Origin: Treponema sp.
Lineage (GTDB): Bacteria; Spirochaetota; Spirochaetia; Treponematales; Treponemataceae
Length of the DNA: 7,432 nt
Assembly: GCA_017421145.1 (NCBI GenBank)
Contig: JAFOTA010000139.1
Coordinates: 1-7,432 of the forward strand
Direction: 5' to 3'
The notes under the pieces are model-generated. The model worked only from the letters and a program-made list of their open reading frames with translations, ran no database searches and was not told the DNA's origin. Positions 1 through 4,761 of this stretch are shown here, piece by piece. The translations under genes and the position numbers were made by a program. How positions within the stretch are numbered: the first letter of the stretch is position 1; each line of letters starts with the position of its first letter.

Positions 1-45
1 ACGCTGCTTTGTTCTGTAAGAAATTTTTGTCTGCTCCTGAGCCAT
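1..45 (-). CDS. 5' end of a leftward gene, possibly Fur-family regulator (partial)
   Basis: Fifteen codons are visible before the left edge, reading MAQEQTKISYRTKQR. An AAAGG ribosome binding site (53-57) lies 7 nt before the ATG at 45, and a promoter-like sequence with a consensus -35 box lies further upstream, so a real gene start is likely. The stretch SYRTKQR resembles the N-terminus of many Fur/PerR-type regulators, where a Y-x-T-K-Q-R segment begins the first helix of the winged-helix domain. That identification comes from a very short stretch and is tentative. If correct, the product would be a metal- or peroxide-responsive DNA-binding repressor, and the inverted repeat over its own promoter would fit autoregulation. 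It is divergent from hsp20. A plus-strand reading frame over the same bases (9-197) is judged spurious. Confidence 0.5.
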   Translation of the reverse strand, partial: MAQEQTKISYRTKQR

Positions 46-66
46 GCTTTGACCTTTATGTTTTTG

Positions 67-89
67 AATTTGATAACCGCTCTCAAATT
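67..89. promoter_or_regulatory. Inverted repeat, candidate operator
   Basis: AATTTGA (67-73) and TCAAATT (83-89) form a perfect 7-bp inverted repeat with a 9-nt spacer. It covers the -10 box and start site of the leftward promoter, the usual position for a repressor site. A third TCAAATT copy lies at 128-134, just upstream of the -35 box. The geometry is not a classical Fur box (7-1-7), so the binding protein is unknown. Confidence 0.35.
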
Positions 90-113
90 ACATTAAATTC
101 ATCTTTCTGTCAA
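85..113 (-). promoter_or_regulatory. Candidate housekeeping promoter of the leftward gene
   Basis: Read on the minus strand, a perfect -35 box TTGACA occupies 113-108. The -10 box is either TGTAAT (92-87, 5 of 6 to consensus, 15-nt spacer) or TAATTT (90-85, 3 of 6, 17-nt spacer). Transcription would start near 78-80, giving a leader of about 35 nt that contains the AAAGG ribosome binding site. Confidence 0.45.
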
Positions 114-140
114 TATGAGAATGAGTTTCAAATTCGCACG

Positions 141-181
141 GGGACAAAACATGTGCGCCTGCTCCTTCGGTTGGGACAAAA
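141..181. repeat. 9-bp direct repeat, candidate activator sites
   Basis: GGGACAAAA occurs at 141-149 and again at 173-181, 32 bp apart start to start. That is close to three helical turns, so both copies would face the same side of the DNA. They lie roughly 135-175 bp upstream of the predicted hsp20 start, inside the range where sigma-54 enhancer-binding proteins usually bind. The repeat is seen; the function is inferred. Confidence 0.3.
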
Positions 182-253
182 TGACTCAAAATCATGACGA
201 TTTTTCCTGCCGGCGGTCATCTTTTCTTTTTTCGTGCGGAAAGGCGGATTTTC

Positions 254-269
254 ATGCGTAAACACGCAT
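254..269. promoter_or_regulatory. Palindrome ATGCGT-N4-ACGCAT upstream of the hsp20 promoter
   Basis: A perfect 6-bp inverted repeat with a 4-nt centre (AAAC) is centred about 55 bp before the predicted hsp20 start. It could be a regulator site or a minor RNA hairpin. It has no downstream T-run and is not a terminator. Confidence 0.3.
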
Positions 270-290
270 CTGGAAATCTTATTAAAAACT

Positions 291-306
291 TGGCACGCGT
301 TTTGCT
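291..306 (+). promoter_or_regulatory. Sigma-54 (RpoN) promoter of hsp20
   Basis: The sequence is TGGCACG (291-297), four bases, then TTGCT (302-306). This equals the sigma-54 consensus TGGCACG-N4-TTGCW with no mismatch, is preceded by T, and has the required 12-nt distance between the GG (292-293) and GC (304-305) elements. The predicted start is about 317, giving a 49-nt leader. Known biology: sigma-54 promoters need an ATP-dependent enhancer-binding activator, so hsp20 would be switched tightly by a specific signal rather than by basal sigma-70 activity. Confidence 0.8.
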
Positions 307-316
307 AACCTTTTAA

Positions 317-365
317 GTGAAGGATGAAAAATCCTTCAAAAATCAAAATCTTTTGGAGGCATTTT
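317..365 (+). promoter_or_regulatory. hsp20 5' leader with two competing hairpins
   Basis: Hairpin A pairs TGAAGGAT (318-325) with ATCCTTCA (331-338), 8 bp around a GAAAA loop, starting about one base after the predicted transcript 5' end. Hairpin B pairs 333-341 (CCTTCAAAA) with 351-359 (TTTTGGAGG), 9 bp including one G-U pair and a 9-nt loop. Hairpin B completely buries the ribosome binding site GGAGG (355-359). The two share 333-338, so they exclude each other. Base pairing is read directly; a translational switch or thermosensor role is inference. Confidence 0.5.
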
Positions 366-818
366 ATGAACGATTTGACACTTTTTAACGATTTGTTTGA
401 CGGTTTCGATGAGGATTTCTTCTTTCCGACTCTTGCCCTGAACAAGGCAGCCGCAAATCCTAAAGTGGACGTCAAGGAAGACAAGGATGCTTACACGCTC
501 GAAATGGATTTGCCCGGAAAAACGGACAAAGACGTGGAGATTGAACTGAAAGACAACGTGCTTACCATCTCTTCTGAAACGAAATCTGCAAAGGAAGAAA
601 AGAAAGACGAAAAGAACGAAATGAAGGCGGAGAAGAAGGATGGCACGAAATGGCTCATAAAGGAACGCCGCTATTCAAAGTTCAGCAGGAGCTTCACGCT
701 TCCGAACGACATTGACAGCGAAAAGATTTCGGCAAACGTAAAGGACGGTGTCCTTGTCGTTACCATGCCGCGCCATGAAGCAACCCAGCCGAAACGCATC
801 GAAATAAAGACTGCATGA
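366..818 (+). CDS. Small heat-shock protein, Hsp20/alpha-crystallin family
   Basis: An ATP-independent cytoplasmic holdase that binds unfolding proteins and keeps them soluble for refolding by DnaK/ClpB-type chaperones. The product has 150 residues, normal for the family. The start at 366 is chosen because GGAGG (355-359) sits 6 nt ahead; an upstream ATG at 324 lies inside the leader hairpin and lacks such a site. A short aromatic N-terminal arm (about 1-30, DLFDGFDEDFFF) drives oligomerisation in this family. The alpha-crystallin domain follows (about 34-138), with the A-N-V-K-D-G-V-L-V-V signature near its end, then the C-terminal I-E-I motif (IXI, residues 145-147), which docks on a neighbouring subunit. 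Between the DNVLTISSE strand and FSRSFTLP lies a long Lys/Glu-rich loop (about residues 73-100), longer than usual. Transcription is probably sigma-54 dependent, and a terminator follows directly, so the gene is monocistronic. Confidence 0.95.
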   Translation: MNDLTLFNDLFDGFDEDFFFPTLALNKAAANPKVDVKEDKDAYTLEMDLPGKTDKDVEIELKDNVLTISSETKSAKEEKKDEKNEMKAEKKDGTKWLIKERRYSKFSRSFTLPNDIDSEKISANVKDGVLVVTMPRHEATQPKRIEIKTA

Positions 819-838
819 CGATATCTTGCATAGCTTGG

Positions 839-875
839 AAAAGGCGGTGAACTTGATCGGTTTGCCGCCTTTTTT
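839..875 (+). terminator. Intrinsic terminator after hsp20
   Basis: AAAAGGCGG (839-847) pairs with CCGCCTTTT (865-873), followed by further T residues to 875. Inner bases 850-852 and 860-862 can extend the stem after two wobble pairs. It lies 21 nt after the hsp20 stop. The A-rich 5' arm could let it act on the opposite strand too, but no minus-strand gene is seen to its right. Confidence 0.9.
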
Positions 876-913
876 ATATTGACTTGCATCATTTTTTTTG
901 ATACGTTCGCCGT

Positions 914-2296
914 ATGAATATGGAAAAATCCCTTGACATGAAAGCCGAATCAAAGCAGTTCTATAAATCCCTTTTTACGATTGTCGCTCCCATTGCGCTT
1001 CAGAATTTGATTTCCGCTGCCGTAAGTTCATCCGACGTGATCATGCTCGGTCTCGGTGAGGTGGGGCAGAATGCGATTGCTGCCGTGAACCTTGCTTCAT
1101 ACATTCCGTTCATTTTGTTTTTGTTTTTTACGGGACTTTCTTCCGGCGTGGTCATGCTTGCGGCTCAGTACTGGGGAAAAAAAGACATTGCGTCAATAGA
1201 AAATATTTTCGGAATCGGCGTAAAGATTTCTGCGGCGATCGGACTTTTGTTCTCCATGTTTTCGATTTTTGCCCCCGGACTTTTGATGCGGATTTTTACA
1301 GGCAACGAAGATTTCATTTCGATTGGAAGCGAGTATCTGGAGATTGTTGGAATCGGATTTTTCTTGCTTTCGTTCTCCCAGATTTATCAGGCTGTTTTGA
1401 AAAGCATCGAGCGCGTTAAAACGGTTACCGCCATTACAACGTCCGCACTTCTTCTGAACATATTTTTGAACGCCGTATTTATTTTCGGGCTTATGGGTGC
1501 GCCTAAGATGGGTGTCCGCGGCGTGGCTCTTGCAACGACCATTTCACGTGCCGTCGAGTTTTTGCTCTGCGTGATCGTCTGCACAAGGATAAAGGAAATC
1601 AGTTTCAGTCCGAAAGTTTTGTTCAGGCGCAATAAGGTTCTTTTAAAAGATTTCGTCCGTTATTCTCTTCCTGCAATCGGAAATGAAGCGGTGTGGGGTG
1701 CGGGATGGTCCATGTATGCGGTGATTATGGGTCACCTTGATGCCGATCTGGTTGCGGCGAATTCCGTCGTTACGGTTCTCAGGAATCTTGCGAGCGTTCT
1801 TTGTTTCGGAATGGCTTATGGTGGGGCTATTCTTTTGGGAAAGCAGATGGGGGCAAATCAGCTGGAGCTGGCTTCACGGAATGCGTCACGTCTTGTGCGG
1901 ATTACGATTATTGCCGGTGCGCTGGGTGCGGTTGTTTTGGCTTTGTGCCGTCCGCTTCTTTATGTAATCGTCGATGACCTTACCGAACAGGCTTCGTATT
2001 TTCTTCCGTATCTTCTATATATAAACTGCTTTTCTCTTTTTGGTGCGTCAATCAACACGGTATTGATTTGCGGTGTCTTCCGTGCCGGTGGTGATGCGAA
2101 ATTCGGCCTTATACTTGATTTCTTTTCAATGTGGGTGATTTCCGTGCCGCTCGGTTTTTTCTGTGCTTTTGCCCTGCATCTTCCGCCGCTTGTCGTGTAT
2201 CTGATCGTCTACCTTGACGAATGGGAAAAAATGATTTTCAACGTGGTGCATTATAAAAGAAGAAAATGGATGAAAAACATCACCAGGGAATTTTAG
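914..2296 (+). CDS. MATE-family multidrug/cation antiporter
   Basis: An inner-membrane secondary transporter of the multi antimicrobial extrusion family, expected to export drugs or metabolites in exchange for Na+ or H+; the substrate cannot be read from the sequence. The 460 residues and hydrophobic profile fit the usual 12-helix fold made of two six-helix lobes. Lobe 1 starts near residue 17 (APIALQN, then an Asp in helix 1 at D41, DVIMLGLGEVGQNAIAAVNLA) and contains AAQYWGKKD (83-91). Lobe 2 starts near 249 (YSLPAIGNE, with E258 where NorM-type proteins carry a functional Glu) and repeats the loop as LGKQMGANQ. The GVFRAGGDAKFG segment is also typical. The gene is complete and ends in a basic cytoplasmic tail. 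ATG 914 is the first start after an in-frame stop (899-901), but no ribosome binding site precedes it; ATG 920 and 938 are alternatives. Intrinsic terminators flank it on both sides, so it is monocistronic. Confidence 0.93.
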   Translation: MNMEKSLDMKAESKQFYKSLFTIVAPIALQNLISAAVSSSDVIMLGLGEVGQNAIAAVNLASYIPFILFLFFTGLSSGVVMLAAQYWGKKDIASIENIFGIGVKISAAIGLLFSMFSIFAPGLLMRIFTGNEDFISIGSEYLEIVGIGFFLLSFSQIYQAVLKSIERVKTVTAITTSALLLNIFLNAVFIFGLMGAPKMGVRGVALATTISRAVEFLLCVIVCTRIKEISFSPKVLFRRNKVLLKDFVRYSLPAIGNEAVWGAGWSMYAVIMGHLDADLVAANSVVTVLRNLASVLCFGMAYGGAILLGKQMGANQLELASRNASRLVRITIIAGALGAVVLALCRPLLYVIVDDLTEQASYFLPYLLYINCFSLFGASINTVLICGVFRAGGDAKFGLILDFFSMWVISVPLGFFCAFALHLPPLVVYLIVYLDEWEKMIFNVVHYKRRKWMKNITREF

Positions 2297-2302
2297 TCAT
2301 TG

Positions 2303-2338
2303 CGGAATCCTTGTATTCAGGGGTTCCGTTTTTTTTTT
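2303..2338 (+). terminator. Intrinsic terminator after the MATE gene
   Basis: CGGAATCC (2303-2310) pairs with GGGTTCCG (2321-2328), 8 bp with one G-U pair, followed by ten T residues (2329-2338). It starts 7 nt after the MATE stop and isolates it from the chemotaxis operon. Confidence 0.93.
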
Positions 2339-2385
2339 GCATGAAATCTGTTCGAGCCGACCGGAATCAGCATGAAAAAAATTGT

Positions 2386-2412
2386 CAAAATCTATCCTTC
2401 CCATGCCGAAAA
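2386..2412 (+). promoter_or_regulatory. Sigma-28 (FliA)-like promoter of the chemotaxis operon
   Basis: The -10 element GCCGAAAA (2405-2412) matches the FliA consensus GCCGATAA at 7 of 8 positions. An 11-nt spacer precedes it, and the -35 CAAAATCT (2386-2393) matches TAAAGTTT at 5 of 8, including the core AAA. The predicted start is near 2419, giving a leader of about 65 nt. Flagellar sigma-28 control of receptor and che genes is common, which supports the call. A 9-bp repeat AAAATCTAT overlaps both elements (2387-2395 and 2409-2417). Confidence 0.55.
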
Positions 2413-2485
2413 TCTATGAGTATAGAAGGGTTCTCTGTGTAGATTCCTTAAAATTTCCTTGAACAGCAAGTTTTTTGGAGTGTTT

Positions 2486-4288
2486 ATGTCTAAGAAAAAC
2501 AATTTTGCAAATATGTCCACAAAAAAGAAGTCGCGGAAACTTTTTCTTGGTGTGCTTGTGCCGCTCCTTATTGTGACGATCGTGGCGTGTACATTTTTTT
2601 ACAACGTTTCGGAAACGATCCTGACATATTACATCAATGCCCAGCTCCAGATTTCGCTTGAAACATTGAACTCAAGCATAATGGAAAATGTCGAGCCGAT
2701 TACCGTGAACCTTGAAAACTTCGTGAACTTTGCCAAGCTCGGTGACGGCCGTGATGATGTTCTGGAGCCTCTTATCAAGACTCTTATGAAGACACTCAAA
2801 AACACGTCTTCCTTCTATTATATTTCTACCACCCCGATATCCCAGGGCGGACGTTTCATACACAGCGAGGGTTGGGAGATTCCCGAAACTTTTGATGTGT
2901 CGAGCCGCGAATGGTATACGGAGGCAATCAAGAATGACGGTAAGCCTGCTTTCTCAAATCCTTATGCCACCGCTGACAGTGAGAACGGTGATTATGTCAT
3001 AACAATCTCACAGGCCGTAAAAAATGCCTCGGGAAAAATAATCGGTGTCGTGGGCTGTGACGTTTATCTTGAAAAATTGGTTTCGCAGCTGAAAGAAATC
3101 CAGATCTCCAAGCGCTCAAAGATCAGCCTGATCAATCAGGACGGATTTTACATGACGAATGAAGATGTGCAGAGGGTCATGAAAAAGAAGTGGATTGATG
3201 AGACGACATACAAGGGCGACAAAAAAGAATGGATGAACGGCGAGATGAAGACACTCGTCAAGGGACGGAATTTTTACGGCATTTCAAAAATCGGTTCGTC
3301 CCCGTGGTTCATCGTGATTGAAGGACCTAAGATGGATTTCACAGGTTCCCTTTCAAATACCATAGTCGTTTTCGAGGCGATCCTCATTTTGTTCAGCATC
3401 TTTGCATCCATAATGAACATAAATACAATCAGGAAGATGAGGCTGGGCGAGCAGGAGCTTGGAAAGAATTTGTTTGAGGAAACCCAGAATCTTGTAGTGT
3501 CTGCGAAAGAAAATGCTGCGACGGCACAGGATCAGAGTGCGGCCGTAAAAGAAATAGTTGCGACAATGGAAGATTCGAATGCGCTTTCCGAAAGCATCGC
3601 CGCAAAAATCAAGGACGTGTCAAAAGTCTCCGAGAAAACTTCCTCCGACGTTGCGAACGGTGTTTCTTCCATTGAAAAGAATGTTGCGCAGCTTCATGCT
3701 ATATTCGACGCAAACCAGCAGACCATCGAGGGAATGAAAGTTTTAAGCGAAAGAATTGAAAGCATCTGGGATATCGTAACGCTCATCAACAACGTGGCTG
3801 ACCAGGCGAAAATCATCGCTTTCAATGCAGAGCTTGAAGCATCCAGTGCCGGTGAAGCAGGAAAGAGTTTCAGAATCGTTGCGAACGAAATCAGGCGGCT
3901 TTCTGACGGAATCATCGACGGTACAAAAGAAATCAAGGAAAAAATCAACGAGATACAACATTCATCGGACAGCCTCATACTTGCATCCGAAAGCGGAACC
4001 GAAAAAATCAATGCGGGATACGAGAATGCAAAGAGCCTTGCCGAAAGATTTGCGAGCATCAAGGATTCTGCGGAAATCACGGCGGCAAGTGCAGGCGACA
4101 TCACGGAAATCATCCAGCAGCAGACTTCTTCATCCGAGCAGGTTTTGATTGCGCTTAAACAGATTTCATCCGGCGTTGAGAATTTCACCGTGGCGACCGA
4201 CAACATTTCTGCATCATCCGAACACATCAGGGCAATGAGCGAGCAGCTTAACAACTCGGTGAAAAGTTCTACCAACGAAAAAAAATAA
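2486..4288 (+). CDS. Methyl-accepting chemotaxis protein with dCache sensor, HAMP-less
   Basis: A transmembrane chemoreceptor that should sense a ligand outside the inner membrane and signal through CheW/CheA. Start 2486 has GGAG (2477-2480) 5 nt ahead; a TTG at 2459 in the same frame lacks this. The 600 residues comprise a basic cytoplasmic tail, TM1 (about 19-39), a periplasmic dCache domain (about 40-288, with SREWY 140-144, NPY 158-160 and GCD 190-192), TM2 (about 291-311) and a cytoplasmic coiled coil. No HAMP domain is visible: TM2 runs straight into the signalling helices. The hairpin tip is recognisable (about 434-472, NAELEASSAGE...FRIVANEIRRL) but departs from the canonical QTNILALNAA-EAARAGE: D439, A441-K442 and S453-S454 replace residues that are F, T-N and A-R in E. 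coli Tsr. TSSSEQ near 547-552 looks like a methylation site. The C-terminus (STNEKK) lacks the CheR-tethering pentapeptide. First gene of the operon. Confidence 0.95.
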   Translation: MSKKNNFANMSTKKKSRKLFLGVLVPLLIVTIVACTFFYNVSETILTYYINAQLQISLETLNSSIMENVEPITVNLENFVNFAKLGDGRDDVLEPLIKTLMKTLKNTSSFYYISTTPISQGGRFIHSEGWEIPETFDVSSREWYTEAIKNDGKPAFSNPYATADSENGDYVITISQAVKNASGKIIGVVGCDVYLEKLVSQLKEIQISKRSKISLINQDGFYMTNEDVQRVMKKKWIDETTYKGDKKEWMNGEMKTLVKGRNFYGISKIGSSPWFIVIEGPKMDFTGSLSNTIVVFEAILILFSIFASIMNINTIRKMRLGEQELGKNLFEETQNLVVSAKENAATAQDQSAAVKEIVATMEDSNALSESIAAKIKDVSKVSEKTSSDVANGVSSIEKNVAQLHAIFDANQQTIEGMKVLSERIESIWDIVTLINNVADQAKIIAFNAELEASSAGEAGKSFRIVANEIRRLSDGIIDGTKEIKEKINEIQHSSDSLILASESGTEKINAGYENAKSLAERFASIKDSAEITAASAGDITEIIQQQTSSSEQVLIALKQISSGVENFTVATDNISASSEHIRAMSEQLNNSVKSSTNEKK

Positions 4289-4302
4289 GGGGCATCTGAT
4301 TT

Positions 4303-4761
4303 ATGAGAGCACATCCGGAAAAACGGCAGGTAGAAAATCCTCAGGCTGATGACACGACCGTAAGCTCCTATCTGATTTTTTCAATCGGAAAACAGAGGTT
4401 TGCTTTCAAGTCGTCGCTGATTCAGGAAATAATGTACGGATCAAAAATCCATCATCTGCCTTTTGTCCCGGATTATGTCGAGGGCGTTTTGAATTGCCGC
4501 GGAAATCCATATACGGTAATCAATTCGCTCAAACTGGACAACGAGCAGAACTCGGATATTCCCGAAAATGTTTTTCTGCTTTTTAAAAGGGACGACGATC
4601 ATTTCTGCATCCACATTTCGAACATCGAAGTTTTTTTTGAACCGGAACAGGAAGATGTCTTTGAGGACCGGGTGAAATACAAGCAGAAAATAATTCCGCT
4701 TTTTGATGCGGACAGGCTTGAAACTGCATTGCTGAAAGATTTGGCAAGCGAGGAAATATGA
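4303..4761 (+). CDS. cheW: CheW-like chemotaxis coupling protein
   Basis: A cytoplasmic adaptor that links receptor tips to CheA-type proteins and builds the receptor lattice. The 152 residues comprise a polar N-terminal extension of about 20 residues and one CheW domain. The first strand and helix read YLIFSIGKQRFAFKSSLIQEI (23-43, quoted across its first two elements). The signature follows as LPFVPDYVEGVLNCRGN (52-68), matching the family pattern P-x-x-P-x-x-V-x-G-V-x-N-x-R-G, with R66 as the conserved receptor/CheA-contact Arg. The next segment, TVINSLKL, is weaker than the usual PVIDLR, and the second half is short and divergent. The start at 4303 is 14 nt after the receptor stop, with AGGGG (4288-4292) overlapping that stop. 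The end overlaps cheB by 4 nt (ATGA). Its place between receptor and adaptation enzymes suggests that it serves this receptor specifically. Confidence 0.88.
   Translation: MRAHPEKRQVENPQADDTTVSSYLIFSIGKQRFAFKSSLIQEIMYGSKIHHLPFVPDYVEGVLNCRGNPYTVINSLKLDNEQNSDIPENVFLLFKRDDDHFCIHISNIEVFFEPEQEDVFEDRVKYKQKIIPLFDADRLETALLKDLASEEI

Larger units (their letters stand above)
46..365. other. Divergent regulatory intergenic region
   Basis: These 320 bases separate the leftward gene from hsp20. No convincing gene lies here. Contents from left to right: ribosome binding site and promoter of the leftward gene with an overlapping inverted repeat (53-113); a direct repeat GGGACAAAA (141-149, 173-181); a T-rich stretch (about 201-233) without a convincing hairpin; a palindrome ATGCGT-N4-ACGCAT (254-269); a sigma-54 promoter (291-306); and the hsp20 leader (about 317-365). 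Confidence 0.7.

Noticed and set aside
117..135. Fur box resemblance (about 12 of 19 to GATAATGATAATCATTATC)
   Set aside because: The match is weak in AT-rich DNA and lacks the symmetric right half.
9..197. Plus-strand 62-codon open frame near the left edge
   Set aside because: It has no ribosome binding site and resembles no protein family I recognise. It overlaps the start, ribosome binding site and promoter of a more convincing minus-strand gene.
194..220. ATGAC/GTCAT inverted repeat before a T-rich stretch as a terminator
   Set aside because: The stem is only 5 bp with a 17-nt loop, the T-run is interrupted, and no upstream plus-strand gene needs it.
290..308. Degraded CIRCE (HrcA) element before hsp20, because TTGGCAC and GCTAA resemble its outer arms
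   Set aside because: CIRCE needs TTAGCACTC-N9-GAGTGCTAA. The inner arm bases and spacing are missing, and the sequence fits the sigma-54 consensus exactly.
324..365. Alternative hsp20 start at ATG 324, adding 14 residues
   Set aside because: The added residues are unlike Hsp20, the ATG lies in the leader hairpin without a ribosome binding site, and GGAGG is well placed for ATG 366.
671..953. Minus-strand open frames over the hsp20 end and terminator
   Set aside because: They run antisense through a clear Hsp20 gene and a strong terminator and resemble no family.
3694..4314. Minus-strand 206-codon open frame inside the receptor gene
   Set aside because: It is the antisense shadow of the receptor's coiled-coil region; its Ser/Ala/Leu-rich composition is what antisense of such codons gives.
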